DNA from: Skeletonema tropicum
Lineage: Eukaryota; Bacillariophyta; Thalassiosirophyceae; Thalassiosirales; Thalassiosiraceae
Direction of reading: 5' to 3'
Assembly: GCA_037178625.1 (NCBI GenBank)
Contig: CM074133.1
Span: 3,782,001-3,846,000 of the forward strand
Length of the DNA stretch: 64,000 nt
A program made the position numbers and the translations under genes. The stretch's first letter is position 1, and each line of letters opens with the position of its first letter. Below, piece by piece: positions 18,646 through 28,053 of this stretch. The notes beneath the pieces were generated by a model. The model saw only the letters and a program-made list of their open reading frames with translations. It was not told the origin of the DNA and made no database searches.

Positions 18646-19566
18646 TCATTTCTTGATCCTATTTCGATAGAATTCTTCGGCTGCCTCCCTCTGCGGACTC
18701 TTGGTTGCATCTACAGCGGCCTGATGCTCACGAAGAGTAGCAGCAAGTGCCTCTTTATTCATAAATCCCCCCTTGAAGAACTTCATTAGCACCTTCATTG
18801 AATCACTTTTTCCCTGTTTGGCGGAAATGATGATATGTTTTACTGCCAACTCGGTATTGCCATTTTTTTTTAATGCATCACTCCCGAGAAGGAACCTCGC
18901 ACTTGGATGACCACCAATGGCAGCTTCTTCAAGATGGTGAATTGACTTTCCCTCATCCTTCTCAACGCCATCCCCACTATCATACATAGATGACAGTTTC
19001 AAATGCGCATCGGCATTCCCCAATCGTGCAGCCTTTGCATAGCACTCAAATGCCCCACTATAATTTCCTTTCTTGTATTGATCTACTCCTTCATCGATCA
19101 GCGCAAATGGATCATTCGCCTCTACCCTTTTCATCCTTTGCTTATCAATGTCTTCATCAGTTTTGGGCAACGGCTCCCTACAGAATGGGCACGATTGTTC
19201 AAGCCTCATCTCCGCCTCTCGTAACTTATTAGCATAATCGCAGCCATTGCAAATTAATTTGCTGCAACATCCCATTATACTACATTTTGCATCATCAAGC
19301 GGCAAAGGCAAACAGCAAATTGGGCAGTCCCCCTTGTGGCTGCTCTCTGGTTGTGTAAATAATAATTCATCACGTAACTCAGCCGCTCGTTTTTTGCAGT
19401 CCCGCTTATGTTGCTTCCTATGCTCCTTCTGACATTTAATACTACAATATTTCACGAGATAGCAACCATTGCAGTTCTTCAATTTGATGCCATCAACTTC
19501 TGCAATGCCACAGGAAGCACAACTTGATTTGCTCAACATCGTGCCACTGTCGTTCCCTTCGCTCAT
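18646..19566 (-). CDS. MYND/RING-like/Sel1-repeat protein (array member 5)
   Basis: 306 residues. MYND finger CASCGIAEVDGIKLKNC to HKRDC; RING-like block GDCPIC, GCCSKLICNGC, CPFCREP; Sel1-like repeats (DSGDGVEKDEGKSIHHLEEA) and TLREHQAAVDATKSPQRE. There are extra residues before the MYND finger (MLSKSSCASC). The central part (EANDPFALIDEGVDQYKKGN) is shared with the 23448-24365 gene, so those two form a subgroup. Intact. Confidence 0.9.
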   Translation of the reverse strand: MSEGNDSGTMLSKSSCASCGIAEVDGIKLKNCNGCYLVKYCSIKCQKEHRKQHKRDCKKRAAELRDELLFTQPESSHKGDCPICCLPLPLDDAKCSIMGCCSKLICNGCDYANKLREAEMRLEQSCPFCREPLPKTDEDIDKQRMKRVEANDPFALIDEGVDQYKKGNYSGAFECYAKAARLGNADAHLKLSSMYDSGDGVEKDEGKSIHHLEEAAIGGHPSARFLLGSDALKKNGNTELAVKHIIISAKQGKSDSMKVLMKFFKGGFMNKEALAATLREHQAAVDATKSPQREAAEEFYRNRIKK

Positions 19567-19702
19567 ATTTAACCGCTCAAATATGTGTGTCAGCAGAAGA
19601 TTAAAGAAGATAATGCCCCGTGATGTCGTCTCCGCAGCGTTCTACCAATCAACGAAGCTAGAAGGTGAAGGAAGCAAGAGGAGGCCGGCCGCCGGCCGCG
19701 AT
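19567..19702 (-). promoter_or_regulatory. Conserved 5' module (type A)
   Basis: TTTAACCGCTCAAATATG, GTCAGCAGAAGATTAAAGAA, GTTCTACCAATCAACGAAGC, then the GC palindrome GGCCGGCCGCCGGCCGCG on the plus strand. Confidence 0.55.
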
Positions 19703-19723
19703 CTAAATAATGAGAGGAGCTAA

Positions 19724-19826
19724 GTCGTTCGTTCTGTCGTTCTGTCGGTCGTTCGTTCTGTCGTTCTGTCGGTCGTTCGTTCTGTCGTTCTGTCGGTCGG
19801 TCGGTCGGTCGTTCTGTCGTTCTGTC
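19724..19826. repeat. 24-bp tandem repeat
   Basis: Three copies of a 24-base unit starting GTCGTTCGTTCTGTCG (19724-19795), then a partly shortened unit with GTCGGTCGGTCGGTC up to 19826. Sits just upstream of the 5' module of array member 5. Confidence 0.85.
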
Positions 19827-20158
19827 CGGGCCCTTTGGCGTGTCCTTTGGCCTTCACGGGCATTTTCGATCGACTCTTTCTTTGATTGGCTTGATTTGAC
19901 CCCTTGCTTCTCCCAACCGTTTCTCAGTAATCACTACACAGCATTCGTAGAAGGCAATGTACAACCTTTATTACATAATTATTAAAGTGTTACATAACGT
20001 ACTATTTGAATACTGCTATGTATATAAGTAGACACAATCAATATCGTAGTAGATAGCCGGTGCCTCCTCTCTTATTTAGAAAACCCGCGCAGCGGCTAGA
20101 CGAGCGTCAGCGAGGCTAGTGATAAAAAAATGAGAAGTAACAAAAATAATGACGAAGA
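19827..20158. other. No gene recognised
   Basis: No reading frame or repeat that I can support between the 24-bp repeat and the next cassette. Confidence 0.35.
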
Positions 20159-20700
20159 GTGAATTCGCTCCTCGAGTCTCGAGTGGGACTTGAGCAAAGC
20201 TGGATCTTCGAGTGGACCTCACAGCAAACTCAGGTGACGCAGCATTGCTATTGGACTTTCCACGTCTGCATGTGGCGAGAGTTGTTTTCACAGTAGGGTC
20301 CAGTGACACGCTTGGCGGCTCCACGACGTTGGAAGCGGGTGCTTCTGGTTCTCTACCTCTACCACTACCTATGCCTATGCCAAATGCCAATGCTGGGGCT
20401 GGGGATGGGGGTGCTACCTTTCTGGCCTGTGACTCTCAATCATCAGATGGCTTAGCATGAACATAGAAGCAGGCGGCGGACCCAATCAGGGCTGGAGCAG
20501 TGACAATCTCGGCAAATATTACCACGGGTAGGTATGAATATGTATCACAATAATATGTGGGTTACGGCTGGAAGTAGGGTAGGAAGAGGAAGCGTAGAAG
20601 ACTGAAGAAGATGATACCCATACCCCGCGATGCTGTCTCCACAGGGTCCAACCAATCAACGAAGTAGAAGTAAGAGGCAGGCGTGCTGGTGCATTGTAGT
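20159..20700 (+). pseudogene. Gene-less cassette: Gly/Ser-rich relic joined to a 5' module
   Basis: GAATTCGCTCCTCGAGTCTC, then ANSGDAALLLDFPRLH, DTLGGSTTLEAGASGS and CDSQSSDG are readable; tail up to GGAAGTAGGGTAGGAAG. At about 20590 it passes straight into the type A 5' module (GTAGAAGACTGAAGAAGATG, CAACCAATCAACGAAGTAG, AAGTAAGAGGCAGG). The MYND gene between has been lost. Confidence 0.6.
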
Positions 20701-20985
20701 GCTTGGAAACAAAAAATGACAAAAAATAAATTCTTTGACCAAAGAAATCAACTGGAAGAACAAGAGGAAAGATCGCAGAGTGAGAGGGTGTTGCTCTCAC
20801 TCTAGACCAATGGGATATTCACCCTAACCCTCTAAGAGGTTTTGTTGTAAGTCCCGACAAACAGCTGTGGGTACCAGATTGAATAATCTTTCAAATTTTT
20901 CTAGAGTCAAATAAATAAATACAAAGTTAATCAGATTAGATGTTGATATTGCATTATTGTAGCCATTTCCAAACATTTTGAAGAA
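20701..20985. other. No gene recognised
   Basis: Spacer without a supported frame before the Sel1 pseudogene. Confidence 0.35.
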
Positions 20986-21025
20986 GGATGACATCTGTTC
21001 CGCTCAAGCACGTTAGGGATCTCAT

Positions 21026-21810
21026 TCAACAAATGACACCTCTGGATTTCTTTTCGGCTGCTTTCCTAAGCGGACTTTTGGTAGCATCGATAGCTACCTC
21101 GTGTGCACGGAGAGCAGTAGCAAGGTCCTCTTTTTCGACAAATCCCCTCATGAATGTGAATGCATCCATCTGGGCATTGGTAGAACCATCATGTCCTTGT
21201 GTGGCAGCGATGACTAAATGTTTCACTCCTCTCTAAAAATTAACGGAAATCTTAAAGTACGTCATGGTCATGGTTGGCCCTCCAGGGGCGAAATTATCTA
21301 CAATTATCTAGAGTAATGTCACAAGTTACTACCCTTCGAGTGTAATTAAGCAAATAACCAACAGTTTTTCCATCACCCCGGAATTAGCAAAGAGGCAGTG
21401 ATATGAAATTCCAAACCAAGTAATGGTCTTTTTTCCCAGATCGCACTCCGAGCTGCGACACCTCAAACAGCCAGGATTTGGCACGGGGGAGACTCGAACC
21501 CAAGACCCCGAACCAGAAGAGAGGCGGTGATACCACTACACCACACCACCCCCTGTTTCACTCCTTTCTCAACATTGCCATTGATCATCTCATGTATTCC
21601 AATATTGTTTCTCGCAGAGGAATGTCCACCAATAGCAGCCTCTTCTAGATGGTACATTTCCTTCCCCCTGTCCTTCTCAACGCCTTCACCATTTGTGATA
21701 CAAGCCTGACAGTTTATAATGCACCTCAGCATTTCCCAATCCAGCAGCTCTTCTCCAATACTCAACTGCACCACTGTAGTCCCCCTTTTCATATCGTTCT
21801 GATCCTTCGG
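21026..21810 (-). pseudogene. Sel1 pseudogene split by a SINE (copy 1)
   Basis: The 5' half (minus strand, from 21810) reads GSERYEKGDYSGAVEYWRRA, AGLGNAEVHYKLSGLY, then in another frame NGEGVEKDRGKEMYHLEEAA, IGGHSSARNNIGIHE and NGNVEKGVKH. The sequence is then broken by the SINE at 21231-21553. The 3' half (21230-21026) continues KHLVIAATQGHDGSTNAQMD to TALRAHEVAIDATKSP. At least one frameshift besides the insertion. The zinc-finger part is not found upstream; a different fragment (21840-22131) lies there. Confidence 0.8.
21231..21553 (-). mobile_element. tRNA-derived SINE (copy 1)
   Basis: Flanked by an exact 12-bp target duplication TGTTTCACTCCT (21219-21230 and 21554-21565), both parts of the broken Sel1 gene. 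On the minus strand the head has an A-box-like TGGTGTAGTGGTATCACC (complement of 21525-21542) and a B box GGTTCGAGTC (complement of 21491-21500), the internal polymerase III promoter of a tRNA-derived SINE. The body carries GGAGTGCGATCTGGGA and the 3' end ATAATTTCGCCCCTGGAGGG, ACGTACTTTAAGATTTCC, both shared with the LINE at 40168-42831. Confidence 0.85.
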
Positions 21811-21900
21811 TGAGTATGTAGGCCGTACTTGCCCTCTAGCTGCCTGTGGGATACTGCTCCAACAACTGGGCCAGCTTGACATTCAGGGGATACTTCTTGG

Positions 21901-22140
21901 CTATTCATGCTGATTGCTCATCTCATAGAAAGAAGGAGGATTTGAAGAAACGTCTATCAAAGCCTTGTACCTACTCATGATCGTTGGGTGCATGAAGAAT
22001 CTTTGAAATGATTGCTGATCATTATTTATGTTAGTCTGCGCCCCCAAGTTCCCTATATAAGTTTCTAACTCTGACCAACTTTCTTCACTATCCACGAATA
22101 CACACTCATATTGGATAGTGTATTCAATCACTTGTTCTTG
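21901..22140 (-). pseudogene. 76-codon conserved ORF fragment (copy 1)
   Basis: Reads IEYTIQYECVFVDSEESW, SELETYIGNLGAQTN, FQRFFMHPTIMSRYKALID and SFYEMSNQHE. Not recognised. Related sequence is at 8050-8245 (decayed) and, for the part just downstream, at 5735-5830, so it once belonged to a repeated gene. The partner in the duplication is identical. Confidence 0.4.
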
Positions 22141-22191
22141 TGTTTTCCAGCATTTGTCCCCTACTCAAACTATCATCTTGAAAAATAGCAT

Positions 22192-23106
22192 CTAAATTGT
22201 GTTCTGCGAGAGCAAGAGTGCTGCTGATGCATCTCTCTGAGGACTGCTCATTGCATCCACGGCAGCTTGATATGCACGGATAGCCGTGGCAAGGTCCTCC
22301 TTTTTCACAGATCCCTCTAGATAACGCATTTTCAGATTCTTCAATGACAGATCATGCCCAAGACTTGCAGCGATCATATAATGCTTCACTTCTCTTTCAT
22401 ATCTTCCATTTTCGCCATCCATCACGGCAAGATTGCACCTAGCTCCCGGATGACCAAGAATCGTAGCTTCTTCCAAATGATACAGTTCCTTTTTCTTGTC
22501 TTGCTCAACAAATCCGTCCCTGTACATTGTCGACAATTGGTAATGTGCATCCGCGTCGCCCAATTTACATGCCTTTGTGAAGTAATCAAATGCATTGTCA
22601 TAGTCCCCTTCATGATAGAAGCGTGTGCCCATGTGACGAATTGCAACCGGATCATTCATCTCAACTCTTTTCATCCTTTGCTTTTCACATCCTTCCTCTG
22701 TTCCGGGCGCAGCTTCTCGGCAAAATGGGCAGAATAGTTGTTGTGGCAGAGATTTGCCACTCTCAAGTAACGAGACTTCATTGGCAAGTTGACACCCTCT
22801 ACAAATGACTTTGCTGCAGCAGTCCGTCATAATATTCGAACCAAGCAAGAGAGGTAACATACAGATCGGACAGTCCCCAAGATGGCTACTCTCCGGTTGC
22901 CTGAATAATAGCTCGTCACGTAATTCCGCCGCACGTTTCTTACACGCTCGCTTGTGCTGCGGACGATGATTCTTCTGACACATGACGCTGCAGTATCGAA
23001 CGAGATAGCAAGCGGTGCACCTCATCAATTTGACGTCATCAACCTCCGCAATTCCACAGGAAGCGCAGCATCTCGTGTCGCCATCCGGCTCATTTGCCTT
23101 GCTCAT
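22192..23106 (-). CDS. MYND/RING-like/Sel1-repeat protein (array member 6, copy 1)
   Basis: MYND finger CCASCGIAEVDDVKLMRC to HKRACKKR; RING-like block GDCPIC, DCCSKVICRGC, CPFCREA; Sel1-like repeats (YHEGDYDNAFDYFTKACKLG, DGFVEQDKKKELYHLEEA) and a divergent C-terminus (AIRAYQAAVDAMSSPQRD). I chose the ATG at 23106 because MSKANE aligns with the paralog starts; an in-frame ATG at 23211 would add 35 residues (MNETEPEQNEPGLGF onwards), and a conserved piece of the 5' module (CACTGCTCAGAAATGGCC) lies beyond that upstream ATG. So the longer form is possible. The most divergent member of the family. Confidence 0.85.
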   Translation of the reverse strand: MSKANEPDGDTRCCASCGIAEVDDVKLMRCTACYLVRYCSVMCQKNHRPQHKRACKKRAAELRDELLFRQPESSHLGDCPICMLPLLLGSNIMTDCCSKVICRGCQLANEVSLLESGKSLPQQLFCPFCREAAPGTEEGCEKQRMKRVEMNDPVAIRHMGTRFYHEGDYDNAFDYFTKACKLGDADAHYQLSTMYRDGFVEQDKKKELYHLEEATILGHPGARCNLAVMDGENGRYEREVKHYMIAASLGHDLSLKNLKMRYLEGSVKKEDLATAIRAYQAAVDAMSSPQRDASAALLLSQNTI

Positions 23107-23447
23107 CGTTTGTTGCTCTTGGGCAAAATGATTCGACACAACTACCATGAGTGCACGGTTCCAATCGAAACCTAGCCCAGGCTCATTTTGTTCTGGTTCT
23201 GTTTCATTCACTGCTCAGAAATGGCCCCCGCTGAGCATGACTGATTTCAAAAGAAAGAAGATATACTTGCCTCCATACAAACGCTTTCATGATTGATTTC
23301 TTGCCGGAAAATGACCACAAGATGCGACTAAGTAAGTTGCTTCGCCAAAATTATGCTATGAAGCAACAACACAAAGATTGGCATTTCTGAGACGCCTACG
23401 AAGCCAAGTAGTTCATCATAAGAGTTTTTCACTACATATCACCAATC

Positions 23448-24365
23448 TTACTTCAACATCCATAAAATTGTGCAGCTGCCAGCCCTCTGCGGACTCTTGG
23501 CTGCATCCACAGCGGCCTGATACTCACGGAGAGTAGCAGCAAGAACATTTTTTTCGACTAAATTTACCTTGAAGAATTCCATCAGCGCCTTTATTGAATC
23601 ATCATTTCCCTGTTTGGCGGCGATGATGTAATGTTTCACAGCTCTCTCGGTATTGCCATTTGTAAATTCTTCATAACATCCAAGAAGGTACCTCGCTGTG
23701 GGATGCCCACCAATTGAAGCTTCTTCCAGATGTTGTACTGCCTTCCTAATATCCTTGTCAACACAATCCCCACTATCATACATAGATGACAGTCTCAAAT
23801 GCGCCTCGGCATCTCCCAATCGTGCAGCCTTTGCATAGCACTCCAATGTTACGCTATAGTTTCCTTTCATGTATTGATGTACTCCTTCATCGATCAGCGC
23901 AAATGGATCATTTGCCTCTACTCTTTTCATCCTTTGCTTGTCAACTTCTTCATCCGTATCTGGCAAAGCTTTTCGACAGAATGGACACGATTGTTCAAGC
24001 CTCATCTCCGTCATTCGAATCTTATTAGCATAAACGCAGCCTTTACAAATGATTTTACTGCAACATGCCATCAAAACTGATTTCTGTATATCAAGGGGCA
24101 TCGGCAACATACAGATGGGGCAGTCCCCAAGATGGTTACTGTCCGGCTGTTTGAATAATAATTCATCACGTAATTCAGCCGCTCGTTTTTTGCAGCCCCG
24201 CTTATGCTGTTTCCTGTGGTCCTTTTGGCATTGGACGCTACAATATTTCACGAGATAGCAACCGTTGCATTTCTTCAATTTGATGTCATCATTTTCTGCG
24301 ATGCCGCATGAAGCACAACAACTTGATGATGTTGTTGTGTCCACCGCCTCGATATCTTCGCTCAT
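23448..24365 (-). CDS. MYND/RING-like/Sel1-repeat protein (array member 7, copy 1, altered C-terminus)
   Basis: 305 residues. MYND finger CCASCGIAENDDIKLKKC to HKRGCKKR; RING-like GDCPIC, ACCSKIICKGC, CPFCRKA; Sel1-like repeats (EGVHQYMKGNYSVTLECYAK, DSGDCVDKDIRKAVQHLEEA). The end reads KSPQRAGSCTILWMLK, whereas copy 2 at 45063 reads KSPQREAAAQFYGC. One extra base (CCAGCCCTC against CCTCCCTC near 23480) shifts the frame, so the family-typical REAA ending is lost here. The rest is the same as copy 2. Confidence 0.85.
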   Translation of the reverse strand: MSEDIEAVDTTTSSSCCASCGIAENDDIKLKKCNGCYLVKYCSVQCQKDHRKQHKRGCKKRAAELRDELLFKQPDSNHLGDCPICMLPMPLDIQKSVLMACCSKIICKGCVYANKIRMTEMRLEQSCPFCRKALPDTDEEVDKQRMKRVEANDPFALIDEGVHQYMKGNYSVTLECYAKAARLGDAEAHLRLSSMYDSGDCVDKDIRKAVQHLEEASIGGHPTARYLLGCYEEFTNGNTERAVKHYIIAAKQGNDDSIKALMEFFKVNLVEKNVLAATLREYQAAVDAAKSPQRAGSCTILWMLK

Positions 24366-24425
24366 ATTATTTTACTGCCGCTCCAAAAATAATCCCATCT
24401 AAAGATGTAAGAAGATAATATTGTT
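24366..24425 (-). promoter_or_regulatory. Diverged 5' module (type A)
   Basis: TTTACTGCCGCTCCAAAAAT, CTAAAGATGTAAGAAGATAA on the plus strand correspond to the ACCGCTCAAAAATG and GAAGATAATA parts of the array module. Confidence 0.4.
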
Positions 24426-24660
24426 CCTTGATTTTATTTCCAGCAACCAGCAACCAGCAACCAGCACGAACTCAACACCAGCAACAAGGTAGTAGTAGTT
24501 GTTTGTTGTGGGAACCGGTCTTCTGTGTGGGGTGTGGGGAGTTTAGCTTATTTGTTACGCACGCGGACCAAAAGAAAGAGCTTACTTCGGGGTCGGTCCT
24601 TCATTCCTACGCGCTAAGTACGATAAGTCTCAAGTCAAGTCACTTCCAACCTCCTATTGC

Positions 24661-26034
24661 TCATTGCCCAGCAGCTGCACCATTATAACTCTTCACAACC
24701 TCCGCCAAAGTCTCACCAATTGGACTCTCAATCTTGGTCACCAATCCAGTACTACCATCCAATCCTTCACTTTCTATTCGAGTTTCACCCACATTCAAAA
24801 TTGCCACCTCCGTTCCCTTATCGAGTGCTCGTTTCGCTAATCTATATGCTGAATGTACGGCGAGACTTGTCCCGATGCAGAGTATTCCATCTGCTGCGTC
24901 AACTGCTGCGTAGGCAATGTCAAATCGATGTCGTGGGACAGAGTCACCAAAGAAGACTACGTCAGTCTTGTAGAATGACTGTTGTTGTTCTTGTTCTCCA
25001 TTTTCAGGATTGTTGCTGATGTTATTGTTGTTGTCGTGTGAAGTACCGCAGTGAGGACATGGAGGAAGAGTCATTCCATCATATGATTCGAGGTACCAAT
25101 CTGCATCTCCATCCGGTCTCAATGATGCAGTCTTCTTCTTGCCATCGCTTTCGTCATCATCATCGCTCACTTTCGTTTCACTCTTTCCACCAGATGTTGT
25201 TGTACTAGCTACTGCAGAAGCAGCCTCCATCCATTCTCGATTCGACTCGGACAAATGATCATGATACTCTTTCCGATCACGAGTAACACCACAATTCATA
25301 CAGCGTACGATATCACCTCTTCCATGTAAATGTAACACGTGTTTGGATCCTCCTTTGCTGTGAAGAATGTCCACATTTTGTGTAATTATTGACAGTCGTC
25401 GCTTTGCTGATTGTTGTTGCCATTTTATATTCTTTCTAGCACCACCTTTATCATGATCTATTCTCAATGATCCATAACAACTCTCACCCAAACAATCCAA
25501 CACCTCCCCCGCAACCACCCCCTCTTCCAAATCCACCCCAATCATCCCCAACTCCTCCATCCTTGCCAATGCCACATGTCCACCATTTGGTCTCGCATTA
25601 CTAAACGGACTATAGCCCACCAAACTCCGTGCCCAGTATCTCTTACGACTAGATTCACAACTCATGAATTCATGATGGATGATTGGTTTATGTCCCTTAA
25701 AGTACGAGCCGTTGGAGCCACGGTAGTCGGGTATACCCGATTCAGTGGACATGCCTGCTCCGGTTATTACAAGGATGGATTGTTTGCTTTGGAGCCAGTT
25801 TTGGAGGCGGGATGATTGTTTTGCAATATAGTTGGATTCTTGATCATCGTCGAGCGTGGAGTTGAAGGAGGATGGATCGGGCGGGCGGTTGAGTGGTAAT
25901 ATTCGTTGAGAGGAGTAAATTGCTCGGCGCTGGCTGCTGCTGCTGCTGAAGCTCATGACGGGCCGAGAGGTGATGAAGGCTAGCATTGTGATGATTATGA
26001 TTGATGTCGGCAATGATTTGAGCGTTTGCGTCAT
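24661..26034 (-). CDS. Sirtuin family NAD-dependent protein deacylase, SIRT4-like (copy 1)
   Basis: 457 residues. Sirtuins remove acetyl or acyl groups from lysine using NAD. Seen: NAD-binding GAGMSTESGIPDYRG (92-106), RYWARSLVG as in class II/SIRT4 proteins, TQNVD (218-222), catalytic His in LHLHG (H237), zinc cysteines C245-x2-C248 and C326-x2-C329 separated by a long Ser/Asp/Lys-rich insertion, FFGDSVP (361-367) and CIGTSLAVHSA (386-396). The N-terminal 30 residues (hydrophobic, then SRPVMSFSSSSSQRR) look like an organelle-targeting sequence. Differs from copy 2 at K196R, I223T and E436D; I223 follows the catalytic TQNVD motif, where copy 2 has the more usual Thr. No intron apparent. Confidence 0.9.
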   Translation of the reverse strand: MTQTLKSLPTSIIIITMLAFITSRPVMSFSSSSSQRRAIYSSQRILPLNRPPDPSSFNSTLDDDQESNYIAKQSSRLQNWLQSKQSILVITGAGMSTESGIPDYRGSNGSYFKGHKPIIHHEFMSCESSRKRYWARSLVGYSPFSNARPNGGHVALARMEELGMIGVDLEEGVVAGEVLDCLGESCYGSLRIDHDKGGARKNIKWQQQSAKRRLSIITQNVDILHSKGGSKHVLHLHGRGDIVRCMNCGVTRDRKEYHDHLSESNREWMEAASAVASTTTSGGKSETKVSDDDDESDGKKKTASLRPDGDADWYLESYDGMTLPPCPHCGTSHDNNNNISNNPENGEQEQQQSFYKTDVVFFGDSVPRHRFDIAYAAVDAADGILCIGTSLAVHSAYRLAKRALDKGTEVAILNVGETRIESEGLDGSTGLVTKIESPIGETLAEVVKSYNGAAAGQ

Positions 26035-26099
26035 GGAGTCGATTTCTTGATCAGCGGATGTTTTATAACATGAATAGTCTTCTTTGCACAGTTCATAGG

Positions 26100-26590
26100 C
26101 ACCACTGCTTTGGCAGCTAGGAGTATATACTTATTGAGATGATAGTTATGATGCTGTGCTCGAGCTGTATCATCGTGATCGTGAGCTGGCATTTATTTCA
26201 AAAGAACATTACGTGTGTCCACAGAAATTGCCCGCGGGAGTGTCAGCTCATGGTGCGGGCAAATATCGTGGACGGGCAATCACCGAAACGGCATTTATTA
26301 GTGTCCGGGATTCTTGTGTCCGGATTTCTGAGCGGGCGAATACTGTGGACGGGCATATCCTAAGGCGGACAATATCTGTAGACACACGTACATGAGAGTG
26401 CAGGCGGACTATTTGAGACAGGCATCTTGATCGATGCAACAAACACCATGTCATGTCCGTCCGTCATTGTTTCTGGCCGGCGTCGCAGCTCAGCAGAGCA
26501 CACGAACTACTTACCGAACACTCAAATGAAAGGCAGAAGCGAATAAATTAATTAATATCATCATTTTTTGAGGGTAGGCGGTAAAATAAT
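26100..26590. repeat. Dispersed non-coding repeats upstream of a MYND stub
   Basis: CACTGCTTTGGCAGCT, ACTTATTGAGATGATAGTTA and ATGCTGTGCTCG (26100-26165) recur near 32877-32925, 33125-33182 and 47710-47770. GGCGGACTATTTGAGACAGG, CATCTTGAT (26403-26430) recurs at 33263-33290, with partial copies at 32560 and 32990. Between them are imperfect repeats of GTGGACGGGCA. No gene. Confidence 0.55.
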
Positions 26591-26704
26591 ATGAGCGAAG
26601 AGAATGCGGTAAATACTACATCTGGCTGTGCTTCCTGCGGCATCGCAGAAGTTGATGACATCAAATTAGTTGTCAGATATTGCAGCGATGCAGATCGTCA
26701 TTGA
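26591..26704 (+). pseudogene. MYND gene stub
   Basis: ATG, then MSEENAVNTTSGCASCGIAE, VDDIKLV and VRYCSDADRH stop. The first MYND half is present, but the second CxxC (SCNDCDL in the 33909 gene) is deleted and the sequence ends after RYCSD. The upstream sequence (ACTCAAATGAAAGGCAGAAG, CGAATAAATTAATTAATATC) matches that of the intact gene at 33909. Confidence 0.75.
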
Positions 26705-28053
26705 CGCGAGCTTGAGACGAAGCTTCACCATTTTGATGGCCGTCGTCACTACGTTGTGCCATGATGTTGGATGACGATCCGTCGGTCATTTTTTGATTGA
26801 CTTGGTGTCGCGGTGGCGGTGAGGAGGTCATCATTTTTGAAATGTTCTATTTCGTGTGGTCGCTTTGAAGAACTGGCTGTGGTGTACGTCAATCTATCCA
26901 TGCGATGCCATTCGGCAATAGAAAAGACCGTACAGTTGTACCGAAGCAGGTCCCTTTTAGTATCATAGATATCTAATCTGATTAACTTTGTATTTATCCA
27001 TGCGATGCCAAGTGCATGCAGCCTGCATGCAGCTCTCATAGGCACGCTATTAAGCACCAGAAGTATGTACGTGGTTTCGGACATACATACACAGAACAGC
27101 TTGATTTTGAGCATTTTGAGTGGTATGGTGGTGGCGGACATTTTGGGATGGCATCTGAATCGCTCCGTCGCATCAAAAAGTCACAGCACGGTTATGAGTC
27201 ACAGCTCAGCTATCTCCCATGTTGCCGTAACTTTTCATCTCCTATGCAGCCAATGACGGCAATGAGTGGCGTTTTAGAAAGCCCTTGAGCAGCTCTATCG
27301 ATTAGGCGTATTCAGCTTGATTGAACGACATTTACTTTTCTTCATTCGTCACAGCTCTCTAGAAATAGATAGAAAGTGATCAGCTAGAGAGCAGGGCGTG
27401 GCAGTGGCAGTGGCGGGGGCACGGGCACGGCACCGTTTAATCCTTCATGCATCTTTTGTTACACAAAGGCAAGGGCACAGTTGCTCTGTGTTCGCATCAC
27501 CGTTCTTGAGTACTGTTACTGTAACTGTACCTGTACGGTGAGAAGGGAACATGGACATGGACATGGCCATTCGATTCTGTCAGGTATCGACTGGACGTGT
27601 AGTGGTACTTCAATGAACCGATTTTGAGTTGAGAACATTCTCTATGTCAGTTTCAGGATGATGACATCCACAGAAGACGTTCTACACTTGCTTCAGCACG
27701 AGCAAGAACAAGAATGTACTTGTGCTGATGCGATATCACCCAGTAGCAGCAGCAGCAGCAGTAGTAGTAGTGCCTTGACTTAGTGACTTGCGCTCATACG
27801 AACGAATATGTACAAAAAAACGCGAACTAGATGATGCTAATACTTGAACTTGAACTACGACTACAAACGAGAACTGCAAACTGCTTAGAAGGGAAAGGCA
27901 AGGGATTGGCTCGTCAGGCAGCAGCCACGTCTTGACGCACAGCGGCTGTATGTACTTTGATGCTTATTCTTATTCTCTTCAGCTTGAGCAGCCAACAGCT
28001 CGCACTCGCATTGTCCTTACCTTACATTTCTTTGATAGAAAACAAGAACAAGA
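26705..28053. other. No gene recognised; upstream region of the BspA-like gene
   Basis: Contains two copies of TATCCATGCGATGCCA (about 26895 and 26996), an inverted repeat AGCTCTCTAGAAATAG to GATCAGCTAGAGAGC (27352-27392), and simple repeats (AGCAGCAGC, AGTAGTAGT near 27745). A minus-strand open frame at 26749-27141 has no recognisable domain. Confidence 0.35.

Larger units (their letters stand above)
21190..26168. repeat. Segmental duplication, copy 1 (partner 42828-47777)
   Basis: About 5 kb shared with 42828-47777 with very few differences: a 6-base and a 20-base deletion in copy 2 at the left, one indel near 23480/45092, and scattered substitutions in the sirtuin. Identity starts at CATGTCCTTGTGTGGCAG and ends at GTGCTCGAGCTGT. 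It carries two MYND/Sel1 genes, the sirtuin and the split pseudogene. Confidence 0.9.

Noticed and set aside
21463..21553. A tRNA gene on the minus strand (A and B boxes present)
   Set aside because: The T-stem and acceptor stem do not pair properly, and the sequence is the head of a repeated element with a target duplication; called a SINE instead.
24657..25019. Plus-strand frame of 120 codons (also at 46266)
   Set aside because: Lies opposite the well-supported sirtuin gene; no domain.
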